From an uncultured Lachnoclostridium sp. (GTDB lineage: Bacteria; Bacillota; Clostridia; Lachnospirales; Lachnospiraceae), in NCBI GenBank assembly GCA_948330435.1, contig CAOJBY010000007.1, forward strand, positions 1 through 64,000: a stretch of DNA of 64,000 nucleotides, written 5' to 3'. Made by a program: the position numbers and the translations under genes. Shown piece after piece: positions 42,021 to 49,965 of the stretch (within the stretch, counting starts at the first letter, position 1; every line of letters starts with the position of its first letter). The notes under the pieces are model-generated. The model was not told the DNA's origin. It ran no database searches and worked only from the letters and a program-made list of their open reading frames with translations.

Positions 42021-42656
42021 ATGATAAAAATATTGCCATCCCTTGCATCTGCAAATCAGCTGAGACTTGAAGAGGAAATACAAAGAATCAGCTTTACCAG
42101 ACATCTGCATTTTGATGTGGAGGACGGAAATTTTGTACCTAATATTACATTTGGTATGAAAACCATAAAGAGTGTGTGCTCTGTTCTGAATGACGTTTGT
42201 TGCGATGCACATCTTATGGTAGTTAACCCGATGGAATATATAGAGGAGCTTGCAGACCTTGGATTTTCGGCGGTTGCATTTCATTGGGAAGCAGCAGCTT
42301 ATCCAATGCGTTTGATTAATTATATTCATGGTTTGGGGATGAAAGCGGGAATTGCGTTGAATCCAAGGACCTCTGCAAGTGAGATTATGGATTATCTGGA
42401 ACGGGCGGATTATGTTTTGCTGATGTCATCCGAACCAGATGGGGAAGGAGAAGTATTTCAGGAGAAGGTGTTAGATAAAATTGCACTGCTGCGGAAGGTA
42501 AATTCTTTGATTGACATAATTGTGGATGGAGGTATCACAGAAAACAATTTTCAGAAAGTTGCCCAAAGAGGAGCCAGCGGAACTGTTCTTGGAAGAGCAA
42601 TTTTTCATGCCGATGATCCTGAGCATTTCGTAAAAAGATTAACAGGAAAGGAATGA
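42021..42656 (+). CDS. sgcE: Ribulose-phosphate 3-epimerase family protein (SgcE-like)
   Basis: 211 residues. The Rpe-type barrel shows ILPSLASANQLRLEEEIQRI at the start, HFDVEDGNFVPNITFGM (metal His and Asp), CDAHLMVVNPMEY (His), VLLMSSEPDGEGEVF, and IIVDGGITENNFQKVAQRGA with the second catalytic Asp. It should interconvert phosphorylated keto-sugars. GAVS-type phosphate-binding ends in GTVLGRAIF. It lies between the sgcQ-like gene and PTS genes, as expected for SgcE rather than a housekeeping Rpe. Confidence 0.88.
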   Translation: MIKILPSLASANQLRLEEEIQRISFTRHLHFDVEDGNFVPNITFGMKTIKSVCSVLNDVCCDAHLMVVNPMEYIEELADLGFSAVAFHWEAAAYPMRLINYIHGLGMKAGIALNPRTSASEIMDYLERADYVLLMSSEPDGEGEVFQEKVLDKIALLRKVNSLIDIIVDGGITENNFQKVAQRGASGTVLGRAIFHADDPEHFVKRLTGKE

Positions 42657-42662
42657 AAGTGC

Positions 42663-42941
42663 ATGAAAAGAATTTTGTTTGTATGCGGGACAGGCGGTAT
42701 TACCTCTACGGTTGCAGAAAATCACGTAATTGATGCATGCAAGAAAGCGAATGTGGAAGTGAAAACCATACGTTGTTCCCCCACAGAAATTAATTCCTTA
42801 TTGGATGATATTGACTTTATTGTGGCAACGACTGCCATAGGCGATAATTATCCTGTGCCAGTTATCTCAGGAGTACCTTTGTTACTTGGCATTGGAAAAG
42901 ATAAGGTTTTGGAACAGATTATTGAAATGGCAAAAAAATAA
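42663..42941 (+). CDS. sgcB: PTS enzyme IIB, galactitol type (SgcB-like)
   Basis: 92 residues. The N-terminus RILFVCGTGGITSTVAENHV has the phospho-Cys of galactitol-type IIB domains (VCGTG), then a P-loop-like strand. VKTIRCSPTEINSLLDDIDF and VATTAIGDNYPVPVISGVP complete the fold. It passes phosphate from IIA to the sugar bound by IIC. The IIC gene is next after 21 bases. Confidence 0.93.
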   Translation: MKRILFVCGTGGITSTVAENHVIDACKKANVEVKTIRCSPTEINSLLDDIDFIVATTAIGDNYPVPVISGVPLLLGIGKDKVLEQIIEMAKK

Positions 42942-42962
42942 CGATGAGAGGAGAAGGCCGTT

Positions 42963-44222
42963 ATGTTAATGAATGCAATTAACTTTGTCATGGACGCAGG
43001 TTCGTCCGTATTTATGCCACTGATTATTCTTATACTGGGGTTGATTTTTGGCTTGAAATTCGCAAAGGCATTTAAAGCAGGTGTTGTTGTAGGTATTGGG
43101 TTTATTGGGATTAACTTGGTTTTGGGGATTTTGGGTGACAACCTGATGGTTGTAATCAACAGACTGGTAGAACTGTATAATTTTAAGCTTACATCCATTG
43201 ATGTGGGCTGGACTATCGGTGCCACGATTGCATGGTCAACGGGCATTATTGTACCAATTATATTAGTTTCGGTCTTTGTAGTAAATATTATTTTGATTTT
43301 GGTTGGTTTTACAAAAACACTGGATGTAGATATCTGGAATTACTGGGGAGCATTATTTGTTGGAAATGCAATTTATCTCACTACGGGTAATATGGCAATT
43401 GGGGTTATTGCGGCTGTTGTAGCTACTGTTGTAATGTTGAAAATGGCTGATTATGCACAACCAAAGATAGAAGAGGCTTTTCAAATGCCAGGTATGACTG
43501 TGTGCAATATGGAAACTGTAAGCTGGGCCATTATTGGAGCTCCTTTAAACAAGCTGATTGATAAAATTCCTGTTATCAATAAGATTGACTGGACACCGGA
43601 AAAGATTCAAAACAAGCTGGGAACTTTTGGTGAACCCTGGTTTATGGGAGGAGCAATTGGTCTTATCCTTTCCCTCTTTGCCAGGCTGGATGCACAGACA
43701 GTACTTCAGGTGATGATTCATACGGCAGCAGCCATGTTTTTGCTTCCAAAAATGATTGGCGTTTTAATGGAAGGGTTGATGCCTATTACGGAAGCGGCAG
43801 CATCTTTTGTTCAGAAGCATTTTTCAGGTCATCAGATTAATATTGGATTGGATTCTGCCGTACTGGTTGGACATCCTGCAGTGGTGGCAACTACGCTGCT
43901 TCTGATTCCGACGATTTTAATTTTGGCAGTGATTCTTCCGGGAAATACTACACTTCCTTTAGCAGAATTGAGCGGAATTGGTTTTCTGATTGTATGGGCG
44001 GTACTCCCCTCCAAAGGAAATGTATTTCGTGGATGGCTGATTGGAACCGTGATTATGGCGGTGGTGCTTCTCTTGGCATCAAGCTGGGCACCGGTCATGA
44101 CGGAACTTGGCAGGCAGGCAAGCTATGAGATTCCGGAGGGAGCCAGTTTGATTACCTGTCTGACCATTGGCGGGGAATGGGTATCCTGGCTGTTGTATAA
44201 GATTGCCGCATTGATATTTTAA
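42963..44222 (+). CDS. sgcC: PTS enzyme IIC, galactitol type (SgcC-like)
   Basis: 419 residues, about 10-12 membrane helices. The first helices (SSVFMPLIILILGLIFGLKF, KAGVVVGIGFIGINLVLGIL) and IDVGWTIGATIAWSTGIIVP, FGEPWFMGGAIGLILSLFA are as in GatC/SgcC permeases. It transports and phosphorylates the sugar together with the IIB and IIA domains. Substrate is unknown; the gatC-type family covers galactitol, pentitols and rarer sugars. The start follows GAGAGGAGAAGGCCGTT. Confidence 0.93.
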   Translation: MLMNAINFVMDAGSSVFMPLIILILGLIFGLKFAKAFKAGVVVGIGFIGINLVLGILGDNLMVVINRLVELYNFKLTSIDVGWTIGATIAWSTGIIVPIILVSVFVVNIILILVGFTKTLDVDIWNYWGALFVGNAIYLTTGNMAIGVIAAVVATVVMLKMADYAQPKIEEAFQMPGMTVCNMETVSWAIIGAPLNKLIDKIPVINKIDWTPEKIQNKLGTFGEPWFMGGAIGLILSLFARLDAQTVLQVMIHTAAAMFLLPKMIGVLMEGLMPITEAAASFVQKHFSGHQINIGLDSAVLVGHPAVVATTLLLIPTILILAVILPGNTTLPLAELSGIGFLIVWAVLPSKGNVFRGWLIGTVIMAVVLLLASSWAPVMTELGRQASYEIPEGASLITCLTIGGEWVSWLLYKIAALIF

Positions 44223-44250
44223 ATAGATTGTGTAAAAAGGAGTCTGGGGA

Positions 44251-45171
44251 ATGGCTGAAAGAATACAGATTGTCAGAGCAACAGAGGAGGGGGATTACGA
44301 GCAAAGTGCTATGCTGCTTACGGTAAACGATCCCTGGGCAAAGCTGGGAAGAACCTATGCTTATTCTTACGATAAAGTGCATAATCCGGAGGATGAACTT
44401 ATCGTAGCAAAAAAAGGTGAAAGAGTGGTAGGCTGTCTTTTGCTTGAGATGCATAGTACATTAAAAGCTTTTGTGCGGGCACTGTGTGTGTCTGCCGAAT
44501 ATAGAAGCCATGGAATTGGAGCTGACCTGCTGGCATTTGCGGAACACAGAGCATTTAAAGAGACTGCCAATGTATTCCTTTTTGTTTCTAGTGAGAGAGG
44601 AAAGAAATTTTATGAAACCAATGGCTATCAGGAAGTGGGATATTTGAAGGACCTTAACATTACGGGTGTAGGCGAGTGGATTATGCGAAAGACCATTGGA
44701 CCTAATGATGAGGTGGAATACAATGAACTGGAGATTCTGGTGCTGGACGGAGATGCGGAAACACTGGAAGAGGCTATTCGCAATGCGGGCACAGCTATGT
44801 GCAAAAAGGGTCTGGTAAGGGATGTTTATGCAGAAAAGTGCATTGAGCGTGAAAAAATTTTTTCAACCGGGCTTCCTACAAATATTCCCGTGGCAATCCC
44901 GCATACGGATGCAAAATATGTGAATCGTGACTGTCTGTGCTTTCAGAGAATGAAAAAGCCTGTTGTGGCAATCGAGATAGGCGGAACGGAAGAACTTCCC
45001 TGTCAGATGGTTGTAAATCTTGGAATGACGGGAGCTGGTTCACAGGTAACCATGTTAAGTAAAATGATGGAGGTTCTTCAGGACGAAGCTTTTATGAATA
45101 TCTGCCTAACAGGGCATCCGGATGAGGTAAAGGAAGAAGTAAAGAAAGTATTGGGGAACGCAATGCTTTAA
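44251..45171 (+). CDS. GNAT acetyltransferase fused to PTS enzyme IIA
   Basis: 306 residues with two domains. Residues 1-150 are a GNAT acetyltransferase: EDELIVAKKGERVVGCLLLE, then the acetyl-CoA motif VRALCVSAEYRSHGIGADLL (R-x-x-G-x-G at 85-90) and KKFYETNGYQEVGYL. Residues 160-306 are a fructose/galactitol-type IIA domain with the phosphorylatable His218 in NIPVAIPHTDAKYV, then LCFQRMKKPVVAIEIGG and LSKMMEVLQDEAFM. It supplies the IIA missing elsewhere in the operon. The GNAT domain may act on the sugar or on a protein. The reading frame is continuous through the joint. Confidence 0.88.
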   Translation: MAERIQIVRATEEGDYEQSAMLLTVNDPWAKLGRTYAYSYDKVHNPEDELIVAKKGERVVGCLLLEMHSTLKAFVRALCVSAEYRSHGIGADLLAFAEHRAFKETANVFLFVSSERGKKFYETNGYQEVGYLKDLNITGVGEWIMRKTIGPNDEVEYNELEILVLDGDAETLEEAIRNAGTAMCKKGLVRDVYAEKCIEREKIFSTGLPTNIPVAIPHTDAKYVNRDCLCFQRMKKPVVAIEIGGTEELPCQMVVNLGMTGAGSQVTMLSKMMEVLQDEAFMNICLTGHPDEVKEEVKKVLGNAML

Positions 45172-45236
45172 TATCGGACTCCTAGAGGTAATGGGATGAA
45201 TGCAGATATCTGCATAGATTGATCGGATTATGAAGA

Positions 45237-45281
45237 GGTGTCACAAAATCAACGAAAGAATTGATTTTGTGGCACCTTTTT
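45237..45281 (+). terminator. Terminator of the sgc-like operon (twin 1)
   Basis: A 16-bp stem (45237-45252 with 45261-45276, one G-T pair) with loop CGAAAGAA is followed by TTTTT. The stem-loop GTCACAAAATCAACGAAAGA... is almost identical to the one at 47875-47920. A separate 16-bp palindrome, ATGCAGATATCTGCAT, lies at 45200-45215. Confidence 0.9.
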
Positions 45282-45425
45282 GGGCATGAACGGAATTTGC
45301 TTGAAAGATAAGTGTATAATTATCCCTAGCAGACAACAAAGAGCAGCTTGACAAGATGGAGGGGATGAAATTAAAATAATATAGAAAAACGAATACAAAA
45401 GATGTTGCGGAGGAAGAAGAAATAA

Positions 45426-47336
45426 ATGGCACGTTACTTAGTGGGAAAAAGTGGATTCTTAAAGCAGACATGGGGATTCGTCCAGGCGGTAGAGGCGGCT
45501 GGCGATGGAGATGTCATTGAACTGGAGGAAGGGTTCAGCCCTTTTTATGAGCAGAATAATAAAGGGATAACCATTACCAAGAGTATTACGATCGAAGGAC
45601 ATCCAGATACGAATGGGGCTTTAACAAACATAATTGACGGGGTTGCTATAAGGAATGGAGCCGCTGTTACCTTAAAGAATCTGGAAGTACGCAGGAATGT
45701 AGAGAAAAGCAATAACATTAACGTGAAAGATGGCTCGGCTGTGACTGCGGAAAACATCATTCTTACCTCTTATGCGGCGGAAGGACAGAACTATCCTGTT
45801 GTCTATATGGCAAACGAGGCGAAAGCTTCCTTTTTTAATTGTGTGATTGAACCGGGAAATCTCCACGACCGAAATTATAGAGTTTATGTGGAAAATTCAA
45901 CGTTGGAAGTATCTGATTCCACGATTCATGCAGGGATACACGCATCGAATTCCAGGCTGGATATTCAAAATTCCATAATTCGGTATCCAGAAGCGAATGC
46001 ACTCTATGCCAATGGAAATAGTGTGATAACGATATCATCATCAACTTTAGAAGGAGGGTGTATCACGGAAAAAACGTCCTGGTCTTGTGTCAGATTGGTG
46101 GATTCAAAGCTGACTGCCACTGATATAGTTGTAAAACAACCAGGATATTATGGTGCATTTTATGCAACAAATGCTGAGCTTACCTTGAATGTGGGCACAT
46201 ATGATGCACTATACATAGAAAAATCGGCGGTTTCCATAGGATGTATTTGTGTTGTAGACAGTGTATTCATTTGTGACGGCTCACGTGTAAAGGCGGATGG
46301 AATTAGTATTGTTGGAAGGGCGAACGGAAAGGTTAATCTTTACATGAATAAGAAATCTTTACTGGAAGCAGGCTTCGTATCCTTTGGACAGCTATCGCAA
46401 CCGAATATCAAAGCAGAACGGGATGCTACAATACATGTGGAGACGATGATGCAAGCGGCGTATGACCCGGAAAAATGGGAATTTATCACAGATGAACAAG
46501 GGTATTTGAAGAGAATGGGCGATGCCTCAAAGATAGAGTATTTTGGAGAATTGCCTGCATTCGAGCGTTTGAACCAGATGGTAGGAATTGCCAGTGTAAA
46601 GCAGAATGTGGAGGAATTTGTTGCCGTTGCCGAGATGAACAAAAAGCGTGAAAAGCAAGGGTTTAAAAATTCGGCCTTTTCGCTACACAGCATGTTTCTG
46701 GGAAATCCCGGGACGGGAAAAACAACCGTTGCACGTCTTATGGGTGAGATACTCTATGAAAAGGAGATAATCAGTTCCCCCAAATTTGTGGAAACTTCTC
46801 GTTCGGATCTGGTTGGCCGGTACATAGGAGAAACAGCGGTAAAGACGCGGGAAGTATTAGAGTCAGCACTAGGGGGAGTATTGTTTATTGATGAAGCATA
46901 TACCTTATGGGCTGGCAATGATAATTCTCAGGATTATGGGATTGAAGCAATTAATGAAATTTTGAAATTCATGGAGGATCATCGTCAGGATATTGTTCTT
47001 ATTTTTGCCGGTTATACCCATAGTATGGAACAATTTCTTGAAAGCAATGAGGGATTGAAAAGCCGCATTCCGAATACTTTCATATTTGAAGACTATACAG
47101 AGGAGGAATTGATCCGGATTGGTCTGGATGATCTGCATGGACAAAAGTATGAAACAGATGAAAAGGCATATGCAGATTTGGTATGTAGAAAGCATTCTGA
47201 ATCCAATGATAATAGCAATGGCCGGTGGGTACGCAACCTGAATGAAAAGTTGATCCGAAAGATGGCAGTTCGTGTTTCAAGGGATCCGAATGCGAATTTG
47301 GTGTTGATTACGCAGGAAGATATAGATGCCGTATAA
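45426..47336 (+). CDS. Beta-helix / AAA+ ATPase protein (SpoVK/EccA-like)
   Basis: 636 residues. Residues 40-340 consist of short repeating strand units (ITITKSITIEGHPDTNG, RNGAAVTLKNLEVRRNVEK, VENSTLEVSDSTIHAGIHA, SNSRLDIQNSIIRY), as in right-handed parallel beta-helix proteins. Residues 385-636 are a CbbX/SpoVK/EccA-type AAA+ domain: Walker A GNPGTGKTT (426-434), VETSRSDLVGRYIGETAVKT, Walker B GVLFIDEAYTLW, sensor FAGY, Arg finger in LKSRIP (547). No signal peptide is seen, so it acts in the cytoplasm. AGGAGGAAG precedes the ATG. A membrane protein gene follows. Confidence 0.85.
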   Translation: MARYLVGKSGFLKQTWGFVQAVEAAGDGDVIELEEGFSPFYEQNNKGITITKSITIEGHPDTNGALTNIIDGVAIRNGAAVTLKNLEVRRNVEKSNNINVKDGSAVTAENIILTSYAAEGQNYPVVYMANEAKASFFNCVIEPGNLHDRNYRVYVENSTLEVSDSTIHAGIHASNSRLDIQNSIIRYPEANALYANGNSVITISSSTLEGGCITEKTSWSCVRLVDSKLTATDIVVKQPGYYGAFYATNAELTLNVGTYDALYIEKSAVSIGCICVVDSVFICDGSRVKADGISIVGRANGKVNLYMNKKSLLEAGFVSFGQLSQPNIKAERDATIHVETMMQAAYDPEKWEFITDEQGYLKRMGDASKIEYFGELPAFERLNQMVGIASVKQNVEEFVAVAEMNKKREKQGFKNSAFSLHSMFLGNPGTGKTTVARLMGEILYEKEIISSPKFVETSRSDLVGRYIGETAVKTREVLESALGGVLFIDEAYTLWAGNDNSQDYGIEAINEILKFMEDHRQDIVLIFAGYTHSMEQFLESNEGLKSRIPNTFIFEDYTEEELIRIGLDDLHGQKYETDEKAYADLVCRKHSESNDNSNGRWVRNLNEKLIRKMAVRVSRDPNANLVLITQEDIDAV

Positions 47337-47385
47337 GTCAATGCCAGATACCAAAGAAAATGTATGATGAAGGGAGAAACAAAAG

Positions 47386-47853
47386 ATGTCAAAGAATGAT
47401 TATGTCAAACCACCAAAGAATTCTGTTTTTAAGAGTACTGCCGGAGCAATGAAAGGTGCTTACTCATATCTGCATCCGGATTACTGGAAACGGAAATTGA
47501 TTCATCTGGTTGTTGTTATTCCGGTTGTATTGTTCATTGATACATTGGTTTACGCCTTAACGATACCGTGGAAGCCAACAATCATAGATACGATCATTCT
47601 TATTATTTTAACAATTCTAAGTGCATATTTTTATCCTTTTTCTCTCTGGTGGTATAAACAGAGCTTTGCTGGAGGCATTTTCAATGATATGCTTTATGTG
47701 GGGAGCATTTCAGGAGTGATATTAAGGAAAATGGGAACCTTGTTTTTCGGTATCATTCTTGCAGGAGTGCTGGCACCGATTACGGGACCGCTGACTTTGA
47801 GGAAGTGCAGGAAAAAGAATATGATCATTGGCGATGCCTGTGATTTTGAGTAA
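47386..47853 (+). CDS. Membrane protein partner of the AAA+ protein
   Basis: 155 residues. After a soluble N-terminus (YVKPPKNSVFKSTAGAMKGA) come three to four hydrophobic segments at about 38-60, 63-85, 98-112 and 117-132 (IHLVVVIPVVLFIDTLVYAL, DTIILIILTILSAYFYPFSL, LFFGIILAGVLAPITGPL). The C-terminus is basic then acidic. I do not recognise a family. The start follows AAGGGAG 50 bases after the AAA+ gene. The two genes share one unit that ends at the bidirectional terminator, so a joint function is likely. Confidence 0.7.
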   Translation: MSKNDYVKPPKNSVFKSTAGAMKGAYSYLHPDYWKRKLIHLVVVIPVVLFIDTLVYALTIPWKPTIIDTIILIILTILSAYFYPFSLWWYKQSFAGGIFNDMLYVGSISGVILRKMGTLFFGIILAGVLAPITGPLTLRKCRKKNMIIGDACDFE

Positions 47854-47874
47854 AAAGGCGATTGCTCAGACTAT

Positions 47875-47920
47875 AAAAGTGTCACAAAATCAACGAAAGA
47901 ATTGATTTTGTGACACTTTT
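47875..47920. terminator. Bidirectional terminator (twin 2)
   Basis: A perfect 19-bp stem (47875-47893 with 47902-47920), loop CGAAAGAA, flanked by AAAA and TTTT. It serves the AAA+/membrane unit and the convergent hemerythrin gene. It is a near copy of the terminator at 45237. Confidence 0.93.
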
Positions 47921-47937
47921 CCGATTGGAGTTCCGGT

Positions 47938-48348
47938 TTATTTTTGCTTATTATACTCTGCCACTGCACGGTCAAAGCCCTGAATGTGATTAACAAACCA
48001 GTCTACCACATTTTTATTCACTTGCTGTACAAAAGCGTCTGTGGGACCCTCCTGATCCTCCAGCATCTCATACAGTTCTTTTATGCTCTGGACAAATTCC
48101 TGATGCTTGGCCTGATGCTCCTTGAGACCCGGATAACCAATCTCTTTCTGCAGTGCTTCCTCCTGAGAAAAATGATAATTGGTGTATTCCTCCAGATAAT
48201 CAAGAGTATTCAGGGCCTTTATCTTGCCATCTCCTGTCTCGCAGGTTCGCAAGAGATCGTTGATCTTTCCGATCAGTTCCTGATGCTGTCCGTCGATCAG
48301 GTCATTTCCTGTTACCAGATCATTTGTAAATTCCATATATTGTACCAC
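47938..48348 (-). CDS. Bacteriohemerythrin family protein
   Basis: 136 residues from GTG 48348, which follows AAAGGAGGATTTCAA; a longer in-frame ATG at 48387 lacks a site. The di-iron ligands fit the hemerythrin pattern: DLIDGQHQELIGKINDLL, YTNYHFSQEEALQKEIGYPG, LKEHQAKHQEFVQ, and WFVNHIQGFDRAV. It binds O2 or handles oxidative or nitrosative stress in the cytoplasm, useful to an anaerobe. It converges with the AAA+ unit and is a single-gene unit. Confidence 0.92.
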   Translation of the reverse strand: MVQYMEFTNDLVTGNDLIDGQHQELIGKINDLLRTCETGDGKIKALNTLDYLEEYTNYHFSQEEALQKEIGYPGLKEHQAKHQEFVQSIKELYEMLEDQEGPTDAFVQQVNKNVVDWFVNHIQGFDRAVAEYNKQK

Positions 48349-48421
48349 TTGAAATCCTCCTTTATTGCAACTTTTATGATTTTCCATTATAGCACGCTTG
48401 TACAGAAAATACTATCTCTTT

Positions 48422-48711
48422 TTACTGCAAATTCTGGTCTTTATCTCTTGTCTGAATGTTTTTTAACAGATCTTCTGCACAGATTCCATAAAGTTTTGAA
48501 AGAGCCAGTAAATTTGAGGTACTTGGATCCGATGTTCTTTCAGCAATTTGCCAAGAGATTTGCGGACCACGTTTTTTTCTTCCCGCACCTCTTTTGAAGA
48601 GAGATACTTTTTGAGTGCTTTTACAAGCAGTATAAACAGGTAAATAAACGCTGCTATAACAGCAAGATAAACGATAAGAGCCAGAATCCCATAAATAGTC
48701 ATAAAGTACAT
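48422..48711 (-). pseudogene. TM-HTH protein with internal deletion
   Basis: The first frame (from 48711) encodes a membrane helix (MTIYGILALIVYLAVIAAFI) and a basic linker ending LGKLLKEHR. At about 48533 the sense switches to another frame that reads TSDPSTSNLLALSKLYGI and AEDLLKNIQ, the usual end of an XRE helix-turn-helix. The recognition part of the HTH (normally MTQE.VAE.LGVSRQAVSKWE) is missing, so I infer loss of about two dozen codons at the junction near CATCGGATCC. The protein, if made, would not bind DNA. Confidence 0.65.
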
Positions 48712-48829
48712 AGATTTTCACTCCTTCCAATGAGCTTTTATTGATATATTGCTGAGTTTATTTTACCTTAAATTGCCCTTTACATCCACCAACTATTGAG
48801 CAATTATGGGTTGCGGCCCTGATTTATGG

Positions 48830-48858
48830 TTGAAAAGTTTTTATATTGCCCATATAAT
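48830..48858 (+). promoter_or_regulatory. Promoter of the TPR lipoprotein gene
   Basis: TTGAAA (48830-48835), 17 bases, TATAAT (48853-48858). The transcript would start about 65 bases before the ATG at 48930, which has AGGAG upstream. Confidence 0.8.
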
Positions 48859-48929
48859 GAAGAAAAGTTCTTTAGAAAAGCAATTAAAATGATATAGAAC
48901 TATATCGAAAGGCGTTTAGGAGTACAAAA

Positions 48930-49937
48930 ATGATGAAAAGGCTGGTATTGTACCTGAGTGCGGTGTTATTACTGACAGGTTGTAGGCAGAAAGCTGCTTT
49001 TCGATGGCAGAAACAGTATGATTTGGGAATGCAGTATCTGGAAGAGGAGAATTGTCAGGAGGCCATTTTAGCTTTCTCAAAAGCAATTGAGATTAATTAC
49101 AGGCAGCCAGAGGCTTACGAGGCGAGAGGCGGGGCTTACATTTTAAGTGGTGAGACAAAGGAACATCTGTCTGCTGCACAGGCAGACTATGAAAGGGCCA
49201 TAGAATTGGGTGAAAACTCTGTTCAGGCATATATGGGGTTGGCGGATGCTTATATTCGCCAAAGAAAATATGAAGAGGCACTTGAAATTCTGTATCAGGG
49301 ATTGGAAGATAATGCAAATGACAAGAAGATTGCAGACAAAATAGAACAGATGGAGAGCGGGAAAATTACAGATGCCCTGGGGAGAGCCCGAAAGACCTCT
49401 TATTATAACGCAGAAAAGGAATTTATAGGGTATAGTGAATGGTATTATAATGAGACAGGATTTATGGAGGCGGTTGCGACTTATAGTGGTGATGGAATAC
49501 GGACTGGATATGGAGAGATTCTTTATGATAAGCAGGGAAATCAGGTGCAGGACTGGGGAATCGTTATGAGTACTCCGGTAACTTTGGGAGGAAAATTGTT
49601 ATATGAATATGATGGTGATGGAAACTGCATAAAAGAAAGTTATTATGATTTGGATGAGATACTTAAGACTTATCTGATTATGGAATATAATGAAGAAGGG
49701 AAAGAGATAAGAAGAAGTTCCTATGGACCAGGAGGAGATTTATGGGGTTATAGTATAAATGAATTCGATTCGGAGGGAAATTGTACAAGAATTGAATACT
49801 ATGATTCAGATGGAACATTAAATTCTTATGATGTTTTTGAATTTGATAAAGATGGAGATTCTATTATACAGATCCAGTATGATGCTGACGGAACTATAAA
49901 ACGTTCCATATTAAGCGATGGTCCCCTTGTACACTGA
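48930..49937 (+). CDS. TPR lipoprotein with YD/MORN-like C-terminal repeats
   Basis: 335 residues. The signal reads KRLVLYLSAVLLLTGC with lipobox LTGC. Three TPR units follow (YLEEENCQEAILAFSKAIEI, HLSAAQADYERAIELGENSV, KYEEALEILYQGLEDNAND). From residue 150 on, 20-25-residue units of the kind YDGDGNCIKESYYDLDE, FDSEGNCTRIEYYDSDGTLN and FDKDGDSIIQIQYDADGTIK resemble YD or toxin-like beta repeats. The last residues (DGPLVH) are coded by a GTACAC repeat, which also gives the stop. It is likely displayed on the outer face. A sortase gene follows 29 bases later. Confidence 0.75.
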   Translation: MMKRLVLYLSAVLLLTGCRQKAAFRWQKQYDLGMQYLEEENCQEAILAFSKAIEINYRQPEAYEARGGAYILSGETKEHLSAAQADYERAIELGENSVQAYMGLADAYIRQRKYEEALEILYQGLEDNANDKKIADKIEQMESGKITDALGRARKTSYYNAEKEFIGYSEWYYNETGFMEAVATYSGDGIRTGYGEILYDKQGNQVQDWGIVMSTPVTLGGKLLYEYDGDGNCIKESYYDLDEILKTYLIMEYNEEGKEIRRSSYGPGGDLWGYSINEFDSEGNCTRIEYYDSDGTLNSYDVFEFDKDGDSIIQIQYDADGTIKRSILSDGPLVH

Positions 49938-49944
49938 GGGTACC
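49920..49944 (+). repeat. GTACAC palindromic repeat, copy 2
   Basis: CCCCTTGTACACTGAGGG with GGT before and TACC after overlaps the end of the lipoprotein gene, whose stop TGA lies inside it. The 18-base core is identical to 5711-5728. Confidence 0.75.
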
Positions 49945-49965
49945 GGTTCGAAAGGAAAATGTATT

